In this document: positions 1 to 11,211 of the stretch, piece by piece
How the letters are laid out: each line of letters opens with the position of its first letter
Numbering within the stretch: position 1 is the stretch's first letter
Assembly: GCA_905221605.1 (NCBI GenBank)
Contig: CAJNDS010002273.1
Coordinates: 1 to 64,000, forward strand
Direction: 5' to 3'
Origin: Symbiodinium natans
Taxonomy: Eukaryota > Sar > Dinophyceae > Suessiales > Symbiodiniaceae
Length of the DNA stretch: 64,000 nt
Notes under the pieces: generated by a model
What the model saw: only the letters and a program-made list of their open reading frames with translations
Told to the model about the DNA's origin: nothing
The model's database searches: none
Made by a program: the position numbers and the translations under genes

Positions 1-3000
1 CACCGCCAAAGATTTCCAAACGGTAGTTTGAGTAAGAGTACCTGTTGGTCCAGACCCAGGCCTCGTACGTGAAAGTGTCCTGGAGTGACACAGCTGGCAT
101 GACAAGTGGGTAATACGGGTACATCACCCCGATTCTCAACCAGCTCTCAAGAAAGTCTGGCCTTCCAACTGTGGCAAAGGTTGGTGGAGCACCGGAAGCA
201 GTGAGCGCCTCCGTCGAGCTCAGACCACTCAGGTCTGTCGTCAACGGCCACCAAGCTAGCAAGCCTGATGTAGTGTCCAGCTCGCTCTCGGAAGTTACCA
301 GCGCGTTCTGAGAGATCTGTGCTTCAGAACGTGCCACATTCCAAATCCGAGCATTGAACATGTAACCGGAGCGAACGAAGCCTCCACCAAAGGATGTTGA
401 GAGCTCGAACGCACGACTCCACCACGCGTGGCTTCTCGTTTTCTGGCCGCTGACATACAGCGTGAGTGTTTCGCTGGAATCTCTGGATGCAGCGAGATGG
501 TACCAAGTGTCACGGCGAAGGCAAACATCGCTGTGGATTGAAGTGCTCGACTGCCTAAAGGCCAAGTGCCAACCAGTGACTTGCCCAGTGCCATCTCCAG
601 CGGGCCTTTGACAGAAAGCATTGGCTTCCCGAAGATAGAAACCATACTCCAAAAATTCAGAGGCACCGCCAAAGATCTCCAAGCTTCGTTCACTGCTTGT
701 CAATGGGCTCTTAACCCAAGCCTCGTAGGTGAAAGTGTTCTGGATAGACACCTGAAATGGCATGACAAGTGGGGACTGCGGCTGCATCACACCGATTGCC
801 ACTTGACATCTGGGCCGTCCACCTCGGAAGGTCTGCCGGTCGCCGCATGTCCACTGCATCTCAAGTCCGGCGTAGCCAGGTGGACACCAGACTGTGCATG
901 TGTCGCCATACCGAGCGCCGGTGCAGTTGTTCGGAAAGTAGGAAGGCATCCCGCGGGTGCATGTCTTAGGCGAACAACTTGGCCAGGAACCCGTCCACAC
1001 CGGGATCTCCTTTCCACGAAAAAGTCCTCCTGAACGGCAACTCATCCGTGCCCATCCTTGCCATTCATAATTGCTACTGCACTTGGCGTAGCAGGAATCC
1101 CCAAGACTCATGCTTGGGCCACAATAATGAACCACTCCGACAGCATTCGCAAGTTCGGCCGGCCTCTTGCAGCGTAGTTTCGCGCAGCTGGGCAAAGTTC
1201 CTCTGACGTAACCATTGCGTTCGCACGACAAAGTTCTTGTCGCGCCGCTGTAGGACGAACCACACTCAATCTGACAATATTGTCCAACATACATGCGCCG
1301 AATGTCAAATGCCCCACAGATGGTCTTGTACTTGTTTGGGTTTCTTTCGAAAGTGCTGGCAAAAGAAGGAGCTCTGCAGGTGGGCCGCGCGCACGTCGGT
1401 GCTGGCCATGTCACCTCCAAGCCTTGAGGTCTCTGACAGGTCAACTTGCCATACCTACTTCCTCCGCCCCACCAACGGCCTCGCCAACGGCAGAAAAAGC
1501 CGCAGGCGGTGTTTGGAGGTAGCGGATTCCTGCACTTGTGGTAGTACAGATTGGGATTCAGAGCGGGGCTGGTGACGATGGGGCAGGGTTTGGGTGAACA
1601 CTGCAATGACGAAGAAACGGGCAAGCCCGTGGGCCAGATTTCGCCGTCAGGTTCACAAGTGTATTCTGTGGGCCCTGACACGTAGTCAAAACCATCTCCA
1701 CAAGAAACTCTGCAAGTGTCGCCGGTTCTCATGGTGCGGTTACATGGCGAAGATGGATCTTGCTGAATGCCAGTGCCGCTGGGCTGCCCACGGGTGCACG
1801 TCTTTGGAATGCAACTGGCACCATACGTGTATACCCACCACTGCAGCTCACTCGACCGCGAGCGCCCACAATACAGGCGGGCGGCCCGGCTGTAGTAGTA
1901 CCGGCTGTAACGGCCTCTACTTTGCTTGTAACCAGGCTTGCATCGCAAGGAGCACTGAGTACGGAATGCAAACGGGCCCCCGTAGCATGTTGTCAGGTCC
2001 CAGTTGCGGCTGCCGAGTCGGTTTACGAGGGCCTGCTCCTGAGAGGGTGGTTTGCAGTAGGATGATGCGTTGGATTCATGAACTTCCAACATCGAGGTGC
2101 TGTTGGAGATGTTGGATGCGTTGCACTGAAGAGATGCTGTCTCCAGCTGAAGCACTGGCTCCCCATCCACCAGCACACACGTCCTCTCTTCGGCCACTGC
2201 ACCTTCGCTAAGGGACACGACCGTCGTAGTACTGTTGCCGACAGTGACTTCTGTGGAGTTCTCGCCTGTGAAGTTGTCCGGCAGACTGCACATCGAAGAG
2301 CAATTTTCCCCCAAGCTTACGTTGATGCAGTCGGTGACAAATCCAGGAGCCACGAGATCAGGGCAAACGACGGCTTGGAACGGCGTGATGTTGCCCAAGA
2401 GCTCACCGTGGGTGCCACATGTCAGCGTTGCGTTCTCTCCAGTATAGCCATCAGCAGCAGAAACGATGCAGGTCTCACCAGCAACTATCCCACTGCAATT
2501 GTCGACGGCACCTCAGCTGCGAACCCCAAATCTTACCATCTCTTACAGAACTCTTGGGTAGATCGCGGGCAAGTCATGAAACTCACTGCCAATCACTGAG
2601 AAGGCGACCCAGCACGTCCGGCAAGAATGTGCAGTAAACCACCTCTGCCACGCACGCCGGCGCCATGTTAGGAAGGTTCGCCGGCGTCAGATTTCCAGAG
2701 CTGTCCACGACCGCATAGCCTTCTGAATCCGCTGTCGTCGGGCCAACATTGCAAACCAGGACAACTCCTTCCCCAGCGTAGCCTGGGATGCATTCTGCGG
2801 CACACATGGCACCCTCAGTCTGGTTTGTGCAGTCGTGCTCAAGGTATGGCTGGGCAAAGGCTGATAAAGCACTCAGGTTGCCACAGCTAGGCAGGCTGCA
2901 TTGCAGAGATATGTTTGTGAAAGAGCCGCTGCTTGTGCAGGTCGCCTCTGAGGATCCAGAAGCCAAGAGGCCTTCACCGCACGTGGCAAAGCAAGACTCG

Positions 3001-4100
3001 CCAACTGTAGCATTTTCACACGCCGTGGAGTCGATGCCAAACCCCATTGGCAAGTTGTCGGTGCAAATGTTCGCTGTGCATTCCGGAACAGTACCACTCA
3101 GAACAACTCCACCCAAAGCACCGGTAGTGCAGTTCCACACGGCTGGAGTTCCGTTGTAGCCATCAGCACAGGCAACCGAACAGGAGGAGCCAGAAGGCGT
3201 ACCATCACAGTCATGAAGTAAGCTGAGGGCATCCAGAGCTTCGGGTGTCGAGCAGAAAGAAAGCTCGCATGTAGGGGGCGATCCAACAAAATTGCCATCT
3301 TGGTCACAAGTGAAGGACCCGGGCTCACCTGTGAAGCCCTCCTCACAACTGGCCGTGCAGTTGTCGCCAAGACTCAGATTCAAACAATCGGCCACCTCAC
3401 TTCCCTCTACTGATGGTAGAGTCGCCAGATTGCAAGGAGCAGCTGCCATTGTGCTGGAGGTTGTGGTGGTGATCGTGGTTGTTTGTGTGATGTGGGCGGT
3501 GGTGGCGGTGTAGTAGGGTTTCTGGTGGTACCTTCTCCACCAACGCGGTCCCCAAGCACGGTGATGTCGGTAGAAGCTGCGATCTTCGAGCGACTCGTTT
3601 GTGGGAGCCATGAATGCAGCTCTCTGATTTTTGCGTTGCAGCAGACACACGTTCTCAGTCAGGGCGCACTTGCTCGCAAGGCTTTGCAAGCTGCTTCTCA
3701 TCATTGATGTTCCACAAGTACCACAGGATTGTGGACATATCATATGGACAAAGAGTGTAGAGGGCACGACAGAACCGCACAAGCCACAGGCAATAGCCGA
3801 GACATCTTCCTCACAGTCCTCTACTTTCAAATGTGTGCACACGTCGCCAAGGATGCTTACATGCGCATCGGTGCAATTCACCTGGCTTGCGATGCACTCA
3901 AGATAGACACCAAAATCTGCATCACAGAGCCCGAGCTGGGTCCTGTTACCATTGTAACGGACCATCTTTGTCAAGTCACACTTGCCCTGCGAGTTGTTGC
4001 CGGTGCCTGCCGCCACAGCAGCTGTGCCCAACGTGAGGCACATGGCCAACTTGATCAGTACAAAGACTGTCATCCGCATGAAGACTGGAGAGCCAACCAT
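1..4100 (-). CDS. Secreted/surface sushi-LamG protein, copy 1 (3' end beyond window)
   Basis: Minus strand, start ATG at 4100. Exon 1 is 4100-2609; exon 2 runs from 2511 to the window edge and continues beyond it. The 97-bp intron (2608-2512) is inferred because joining after codon start G across GT...GAG restores a complete sushi module (LPDVLG then AVDNC); the unspliced frames stop. The N-terminus has a hydrophobic signal peptide (about residues 8-30), then a Cys cluster ending CPQSCGTCG that resembles a ShK-type domain, a Thr-rich linker, and then repeated sushi/CCP modules (four Cys each, Gly-Tyr and Trp/Leu-x-Cys spacing). I count about twelve over both exons. The left edge lies inside LamG-type domains (motifs TFTYEAWV, TWYHLA, ARIWNVARSEAQ). 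Extracellular adhesion or recognition is inferred from the domains. Near-identical to the copy at 20.5-26.1 kb; one indel turns STMAAAP into STLVPAAP. Confidence 0.82.
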
Positions 4101-5090
4101 TCTATGGCAATCTAGGAGGCCTCTAAAACTGCAACAACTCAGCCAAAGGCTTCAGCAAAGCGCTGCGAAACCTGCCTTTGCATTCCTGCTGACTGACAGG
4201 ACGATTGGTGCGAAAACCAGCGGTTTCAGCAAGCAATCTAACGACTTTTTGTTAGCCTCCATCGGTGAACTGTCTCATGCAGATCTCAGTCTCGCGTGGC
4301 CGAACAGATCTGAGGAGGCCTGAAGCAAGTCGTGCTAGCAATGATTCGCATTGTATCCCTGTGTCAATGAGATGCCTCAGGCCCCAAGCAGGAACAGGAA
4401 ACACCTGGGGTTAGCACGACGCATCCCAGCAGTCATGGTGCCTGGCAGTCAAGCGCCCGCAAGTCGCTTCGCCTCATCGACACATTTGCCAAGTCACGGG
4501 TCTTGAGACCGTGCCTTCGATCTCTTTTTTGGCACACGCCTAGCTGCTCTCAACAGCGCGCCTTGAAGTTTGCCTCTAGCTTGTCGATCATGAGCCCGGC
4601 CTGCCGCCATAGAGATGATGGAAGCACTGATTGTGATGATCAAGCAAAACCACACATGAGCAATGTCGTAGTGGCACCAGCCTCCTGCCAATTTCGGCCT
4701 TCTTCGGTCTACACAAAACATGGCAAATGCAGTATCTGCAGTAGACTGCAGTATACGGTACTCTCTAGTATACTGCATTATATTGTGGTACACTCCATAG
4801 TGTAGTGCAATGCTGGAGTTTGTCTCCTTTGCAACGTAAAATACTTCGAAAGCATCAGCCAGGCACACCTGAGGCCCTCAGTATACATTGTAAAATGGTA
4901 TACTACAGAATACTGCAGAACATAGCATTTTTGGTGTTTCCTAACACAGTCCATAACACTTCCAACTTTCAAGCATGACCCTGAAGCTCCCAACAACAAA
5001 CAGGCAGCAAAAGACCATCACACCTACTACCAACTGTGACAATCGTACCACTGCCCAGGCTGCGTACGCGATGCCCAGCTGTAAACTTTC
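4101..5090. other. 5' flank of sushi gene; GTATACTGCAG motif cluster
   Basis: No convincing exon. This is the upstream flank of the minus-strand sushi gene. Between about 4,728 and 4,925 the motifs GCAGTATAC/GTATACTGC recur in both orientations (for example GACTGCAGTATACGG, AGTATACTGCATTA, GGTATACTAC, ATACTGCAG), giving several overlapping imperfect palindromes. The same cluster, with small indels, lies at 26,768-26,965 in copy 2. It could be a regulatory or fold-back element; function unknown. Confidence 0.4.
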
Positions 5091-5164
5091 CTGCTGCTGC
5101 TGCTACTGCTGCTGCCACTACTACTACGACTACTACGACTACGACTACTACAACTACAACTACA

Positions 5165-5217
<53 letters not shown>

Positions 5218-5262
5218 CACTGCCACTACCACTACCACCACCACCACTACCAATACTACATG
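5091..5262. repeat. (TAC)n-type trinucleotide microsatellite, copy 1
   Basis: Runs of CTG, TAC and CAC triplets, with a nearly pure TAC core around 5,165-5,215. The copy at 27,136-27,352 has expanded. Open frames across it (poly-Val, poly-Tyr, poly-Ser, poly-Thr) are products of the repeat. Confidence 0.9.
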
Positions 5263-5930
5263 CTTTTTGCAACAGGCTGCGCACTACTACTACATCCTGA
5301 ACCCTGAACCCTGAGCTACCATGGCCCGGCCTTGTGCACGAATTTCGCTCGGCATTTTCTCCAGTGGCCTGCTCATTATAACTTGTGCTGCTCGGTATTA
5401 TTTCGCGCTGAACCGCGGCGGACACGCAAGCAAACATCTATTTGCCAGACCACTATGTCTCTTCTGTGGTCGTCCCGATAGAGAAGACATAATGAATGAC
5501 TCCAAAGCTTCTTTCGGGCAATCCGTATTGATCAAAGCTTAGGCGGCTTCATGCATTCCTATATATTTCAAGGTGGGGAACAACTGAAACTGGAAGTTGG
5601 ATCATTCCCGCCTTGGATCAGAAAAAATTGCCGCTGCTGGCGGGCGCTGCAGCAGCAGGCGCTGTAGCAGCCGGCCTGACCAGTGTTTCACCCAGCTGTC
5701 AGCCACACTAGGGGCGATGACACCACCACTTAACTAACCGTTGGATACCACACTGTGATCTGAGAAATGCCATTGTTTTCAGGGCTGGTTCAGTCACCCA
5801 GGATGCATGCTGCCGTTTCTTCGATACTGGGCACTTCTAGCATGTTCAAAGACAAACTGAAGTGAAACTTGGTTTGGGGCCTAGATTAGGGGATCAACAA
5901 CCCCTCAAACTTAACACAACTCGTAAGGCC

Positions 5931-6206
5931 ATGCAGACAAGCCAATCCTGGTTTCGCTGGTTCTTCGCGTCTGTGGCCTCTGCCTGGCCCAGCGTGCTCA
6001 AGAGCGTCTTTGTTGCTTTTCTTTTTCTGACTATTCCTGATACTGGTGCTTTTCAGACAAGTGCTGCCATGAATGTTATTGGCCGAAGAGTTTCGACCAC
6101 ACAGCAGAGAGTGACGAATGAAGATCTTTGGCCCTCACCCCCTCCCACCCCTGGGTGCATTTCTGCTTGTCATCGTGTGAAACCTGTGCAGCAATGCAGG
6201 TCCTGA
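5931..6206 (+). CDS. Hypothetical 91-aa protein with N-terminal hydrophobic segment, copy 1
   Basis: ATG at 5931 (MQTSQSWFRW...), stop TGA at 6204-6206. The same 91-codon frame with the same start and stop is kept at 28,321-28,596; the visible difference in the hydrophobic core is one Val/Phe change. A hydrophobic stretch at about residues 21-41 (SVFVAFLFLTIPDTGAF) looks like a signal peptide or membrane anchor. No domain recognised. It may be the first exon of a plus-strand gene or a chance ORF; both copies are recent, so conservation alone is weak evidence. Confidence 0.35.
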   Translation: MQTSQSWFRWFFASVASAWPSVLKSVFVAFLFLTIPDTGAFQTSAAMNVIGRRVSTTQQRVTNEDLWPSPPPTPGCISACHRVKPVQQCRS

Positions 6207-6229
6207 CAGTCTGCAGAAAGCGGCTTAGG

Positions 6230-7170
6230 GTTTAAGGTATGTCTCTGTGCCCCTAAACCCTCAAACCATCAACCCTCAACCCCAAACCCTAAACCCCTAA
6301 ACCCTGAATCCCTAAACCCTAAACCGCCCAAAGCCTTGCTGACTCTTGGGGCGCCGGCACAAAGTCTGCAAGCTGCATGGAAACTGCAAGGATGGAGTCG
6401 TCATCGTGGGTCTTGCAACAAGAAACTTGCAGAGGGGTTTAGGGTTTAGGGTTTCGGGTTTAGGGATCAATACCCAGATCCCGATCCCCTTGAGGGTTCC
6501 GACCAAATCACCCAACAGTAGTATAGGGTACTATGTGGGGGGACTCTACTTTGTGGATCCTCCCAGGATTTCTGCATATCTTCCCAAGTTACAACTTGGA
6601 AGGCAAAACGTTAGGCGGCCCTAAACCCTAAACCCAAACCCCTAAACCCTAAACCCTGAACCCAAAAGGCCCCAAACCCTAAACCAGCGGCTGCGGAGCC
6701 TTGTTTTCAAGCTGCAGCTCCAGTGTCACCTTCTGGCCCCTGTAAAGTTCTTTGACCTGGCGGGTTGGAGGACGGCAAACACCTACTTCAGTCAGTTTTC
6801 TAGTAACTCTAGTATAATTATGGCCCCTCTGTTTCGGGTACCCCAAAATTATCGGGGGCCGCCGTAGAATAGGGACCCCAGACAGGACCATGTGTTAGAG
6901 AAGTGACCGAAACCCTAAACCCTAAACCCTTTGAGCAATGGACTTTGGAGGCTACCGGCAAACATGCAACTTCTTAAACCCTAAACCCTAAACCCTCAAC
7001 CCCAAACCCCAAGCCAAAAAAGAACCCTAAAATCTAAACCCTAACCATGAGCAGACATGCCAGACGGACGTGGTGCTTCAGGGGAAGCTCGGCGCGCGAG
7101 AGGAAGTCATGATCCTCTCGAGCAAGCAAGGGGGGGAGGGGGGTTTAGGAGTTAAGGTTTAGGGATATAA
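6230..7170. repeat. Interspersed telomere-like CCCTAAA/TTTAGGG arrays around C2-gene exons, copy 1
   Basis: Short degenerate arrays at about 6,236-6,325 (C-rich strand on top), 6,437-6,476 (G-rich on top), 6,619-6,686 (C), 6,908-6,930 (C), 6,974-7,045 (C) and 7,140-7,168 (G). They lie in introns and flanks of the minus-strand C2 gene and touch the exon edges at 6,325 and 6,685. Internal position and both orientations show these are interstitial, not a chromosome end. Confidence 0.9.
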
Positions 7171-8027
7171 GGTTCAGAAGGAGTATTTTCAGGGAACCTC
7201 TTAGGGGTACATCTGACTGTGTCATCACGTGCCGTGTTTATGAAACCCACCTCACCACCTGTCAGGTCGTAGTCCCAGATGGAGAAGATGATCACCTAAG
7301 ACATGCGGCGCGTTTTGGGGGATCTGAGCAGGGGTGTGATTTCCATCCTTGACTGAAAACTCTCCTGGCTCTTCCCACCTCCGTCCCCTGGATGAAGAAC
7401 TCAAACTTCTCGTTCCACACGGGATCCGTGACGCTGACCTTCAGTGCCATGCCAGCTTCAAGTTCTTTCCCCGAGTACTGCCTGGACTCTGCATCTTGTC
7501 TGGCCTAACACAGCAGATGTGCTGCTGCCCAGCATGTTCGGAAGCACTTGGGCAAAAAGCCCAGAGGCCCAAGTCCCACACGACATGCTCGGTCTGTTGC
7601 ACCTCCTGGCCCACGCGCACCTTCCGAATCCATGCGAAGTCTATGGAGTCTTCTCGGTGTGCAGCAACTGCCACCACGAAGCTGTCGTGAGCCCACTTTT
7701 GGGTAAATCCGCTGACGAATCCGACATGTGTGCGTCCAGCATCAGCCAGTGGATACTTTTGCCCCTCAGATCCCGTAACGGCTGGGCTCTTGCCAGGGTT
7801 TGTTGACCGCTGCATCATCAACAGGGGCTGACTCATCTCTGGCTGCAGATGTTTCTGCCTACGCCTAACTCCTAGGCTACATCCTAAACCCTAAACCCTT
7901 ATAAACTCTAACCCTAAACCCTTAAACCCTAAACCCTACAGCTGCTACTCCGCATTCCGGTCGCCTTGACGAACGGATCGAGACTTCCACTGAAAAGCGA
8001 AGCTTGCAGGCCGGTCGCTCGCAGCAC
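6325..8027 (-). CDS. C2-domain protein, partial multi-exon gene, copy 1
   Basis: Exons read on the minus strand: 8027-7965 (VLRATGLQ..SGSLDPFVK), 7620-7576 (VRVGQEVQQTEHVVW), 7438-7379 (VSVTDPVWNEKFEFFIQGTE), 7295-7251 (VIIFSIWDYDLTGGE), 6756-6685 (VKELYRGQKVTLELQLENK), 6411-6325 (..SILAVSMQLADFVP..). The first four join in phase 0 to a textbook C2 core: SGSLDPFVK-VRVGQ, the NPVWNEKFEF-like strand, and WDYD. C2 domains bind Ca2+ and phospholipid; the Asp positions DP and WDYD are compatible with Ca2+ binding. Donors are GC (7964), GA (7575), GT and GT; acceptors are AG|G. Membership of the last two exons is less sure. More exons probably lie to the right (10.2-10.5 kb). Copy 2 is at 28.6-30.4 kb. 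Confidence 0.65.
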
Positions 8028-10190
8028 CTTGGGGCAGCAGAGAGACGAAGCAATATATTCAAAAACAGATACACATAAATAAATAAATAAATACATATAT
8101 ATATATATATGAGTGTATATATATATGTATGTATGTATACAGTTGAATATTCATACGCTTTGTACATTTTAGTATCATGTGCTAAGCAAATAAATGCAGT
8201 ATCAAAATTACATCATGTTTCTTTGAACTATAGCATCATAGCAGCGTTGCCCGCCAGAGGCGCAAGTGTGAATATGGTACGGGGGCATTGCCAACAGTCG
8301 AATGTGGTGCCCTTTTTGATGCCGAGGGCTCTTTAACTCTTAAATTAGAATTGTTCTGTCCAGGCGTCGGGCGCGATTGGCTCTATTTTGTGTCGTTCGG
8401 GGGGGGTGCAACTCACCATCCTGCTTGTTGCAAAGCTGCCCTTGAGCAGTCCGGGATGTGTTTAGGGTCTGCAGGGCTTGGGAGTGCGGGGGTGGGGGGG
8501 GGGGGGGGGGGGGTCAATTGCAACATTTCCCCCCCCCCCCACCCCCAGCTCCCCCAACAAGCCCCCCAGGTTCACGAAGATTTGTTGGTAGCGGCCTCAA
8601 AACTAGGAGCGTCTAGTTGTCGGTGGTACCGACTTGCCAGATGGTTGGTGCTTCTGAGTGGACAGTGCTTGCAATTAACCAAGGCCCCATGCTTCGAGGA
8701 GGACCTTCTTTCCCTTGGGTGACGGAGTTGCCTGGGCAGTTTAATGACTGCGCGCGCTCATGAACACAGCGTGCCCAGAAAAATGACCAGTAGACCCTAG
8801 GGTTCAGGGTTTAGGGTTTAGGCATGGTTAAGGCCAATTCAAAACGTTGTTGTAGTGGTTTGGGGTTAGGACAACTCAGACTGCAGTGCCGACGAAAGAG
8901 GGGAAGCTTGCCAGGGCCTAAGCAACCCCATGCCTTCGGATGTTCCCCCTTGTAATACTTGCAGTCCGTAGTAGGGATTATAATCGGGGGCACGGTAATC
9001 CCAATAGCTTAAGGGGGAACATCCCAACCGTCCCAACCCATGTCCTAAACCACAAGAACAACTACTTGGGCGGGCCTGCATGCGGCGACTGCTTTGCACA
9101 GCAGCTGCCAGGCCCATGAACCTCGGCACATCCCCGAACGCAGGTTAAGAATTTTACAATTAACTAAATATATGGATTCTTATGTTTCTGTTTATGGTAA
9201 TACTAATGTTGGTATGAATCATATGGCTGTGGGTCAGAAAGGGTATGTCACGGTGTCCCGCCCCTCCGCCTCCGTCATGTACGTTTGTTGCACCCCGTGG
9301 TGTCATACGTACGTCGCGGGCTCCCAATAGCACAAACGGTTGCAAGGACGCGTTTGTCGAAGCGGCCATGTCACAAAACCTGTGTCGCAAAAAGTGCCCG
9401 GGGAAGTGCTTGCGCGAATTCGCAAGCCTGATGATCATATCAGTCTTGAGGAGGAGTCGGACCGAAACATGGACCCAACTAGTAACTTCTTCGTGTTGAG
9501 GTGCATGTTACTGTGAGCATCTACAGTCTCATCTGCGTATTCTGAACCGTCAGCACCCGCCATCATCTGTGCACCACCAAGTAGGGGAAAGTCTGTCTTA
9601 TGCTGGTTCCTAAAAACACGAAGGCTCCTTGAGATTCCATGCCGCTAGAGTGTCATGGTCGCTGCCTCGGGGGGGTGTGTGGGGAGTCGAGCGCGGGTCG
9701 CCGCGCGCTGTTCGATGAGCTGAGACAGGCCGTGTCGGAGATTTTAGCGTTTGGGCCGCAATGCCCAACATCTTCTGAAGATGCTCTTCCACACGCGGTG
9801 TGTGAACACATGGTCCAGTTGGATACTCATAGTAATATATGATCGTTTCTCTGTAACATCAATAGCAAATATGCGGGTTTACGAAGAGCAGCGACTCCGA
9901 ATATAGACCCTTAAATAGTGGGATTCCCTTAGAATAAGGACCCACAAATAAGGGACCCCCCCAATTTTCGGAAACCCCCATATGACTATCAGTAAGAACA
10001 CGAATAGTTCTTGAAGGCATGCTGAGGAGCATGGTGGATCCTTCTTTGCAAAGTTTGCCCGCCTCCCCTCGTCAATCCCAGCAGGCCAATGGAAGAGTCA
10101 GAAAGGTGGCAAAAACAGGCCCCAAAACCTAAATAAACCCCAAACCCCAAACCCTGAGCCCAATAGACCCTGAACCCTGAACAAACCCTC
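8028..10190. other. Repeat-rich non-coding stretch, copy 1
   Basis: Contains an (AT)n/(TA)n tract with TAAA runs (8,076-8,140), a run of about 20 G (8,491-8,513) followed 20 bp later by about 10 C (8,529-8,540) that can form a hairpin or quadruplex, a fold-back element (8,936-9,027) and a half copy of another fold-back family (about 9,900-9,978, ending TTTTCGGAAACCCCC). No gene could be supported. The part from about 9,420 to 10,130 is missing from copy 2. Confidence 0.6.
8936..9027. mobile_element. Fold-back (MITE-like) element, family A, member 1
   Basis: Left arm (T)TCGGATGTTCCCCCTTGTA and right arm TTAAGGGGGAACATCCCAA are inverted repeats; the interior GTCCGTAGTAGGGATTATAA is shared with the other members (31,294; 38,518; 39,468; 49,854; 53,881). 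No ORF. Confidence 0.75.
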
Positions 10191-10247
10191 GTAGCGCTTG
10201 GGTAGTCCAAGTCACTTCGTCCCTTCTTGATCCACCTCTGGGGCGGC
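10191..10247 (-). CDS. Candidate exon, possibly of the C2-domain gene
   Basis: After CTGGAG|G on the minus strand the frame reads PPQRWIKKGRSDLDYPSAT and ends before GAGGGTTT (GA-type donor). It is flanked by CCCTAAA-type sequence on the left and TTTAGGG on the right, like other exons here, and is kept in copy 2 (about 31.8 kb) with Ser to Gly as the visible difference. A second candidate lies at about 10,383-10,440 (MHSYERRFEAGRWEQRRKS). Basic, hydrophilic, no domain of its own. Confidence 0.35.
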
Positions 10248-11211
10248 CTCCAGAGGCTTTGTTTTCCATAGTTTGTTTTTTTCCATCCTTTTGGGTTTAG
10301 GGTTTAAAGCGATTGTTTTGGGCTTGGGTCCCAAAAAACGTGACCGAGCCGTTTTGTGTTGTGCTGTTAGAGCTGACTACTCAACTTTTTCTTCGTTGCT
10401 CCCAGCGGCCGGCCTCAAACCTGCGCTCATAGGAATGCATCTGGGGGCGGAGCCGAGATCCACAAACGAATCCATTTGAAGGTAGGGGGGCTCTGTGTAA
10501 AGGGGGCAGAATGAGCAGACAGCATGCCAAAGAACGAGGGTTTAGGCTTTGGGGTTTAGGTTGGTTTTGCCTGCCTGGCTGGCCAAGTCGCACTTCGGGG
10601 GGTCATACGCATACAGGCATCTTGCGTGTGGTTCTGAAACGAGACCGGAGTCTAAACTGAAACAGTCTTTCACACAAAGCCCCGCGCGCTGAGCACATGA
10701 ATGTTTCAGGGAGCTGCTGAGCACTCCCTGCCTCGCGCCATCCTGCTGGCTTCTGCCACTCAGAAGGCCCGAGCAACTCTCCAGGGTTCAAGCCTTAGAA
10801 CGCCAAAGGGTACATTTCGCGCAGATGATGCAAGCTCCACCCACGGACGACTGTGAGTGATGGGTCGAGAATGGTACCCACCCCAACTGCGCAACTTTTG
10901 GAAGTTCGACTGGGAAGATGAGCTGAAGTAGGTCGGAACCTCCGACCCCGAAGGCTTGCAGCAGTATCCCACTGGTGCCCGGTGCCCGGCTCTGCCAGTG
11001 CTCTGCAGCATTTTGCAGGTATCGCGAAAGCGCTTCGGCCCCTACCTGGCAGCACCCTCTCTCCCCCGACCCCAGCGACTGGTAGATGCTAGTCTATTGG
11101 TTTAGCGCGTAAGGAATTTCGAGTTCAGGCCCTTTGTCAATCCGGAGAGACGAGGTGTCACTCCACATTTGAGGTCTTTGTCCGACCCAAATTCGGGTCT
11201 ATATGCTTGTA

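Noticed and set aside
3600-4000. Toxin gene suggested by the ShK-like Cys cluster
   Set aside because: ShK-like modules are common in extracellular multidomain proteins; here the cluster is the N-terminal part of a large sushi/LamG protein.
7441-7836. Single-exon 131-aa ORF kept in both copies
   Set aside because: It overlaps a real C2 exon (7,576-7,620) in frame but the rest does not fit the C2 fold; the spliced reading explains the conservation better.
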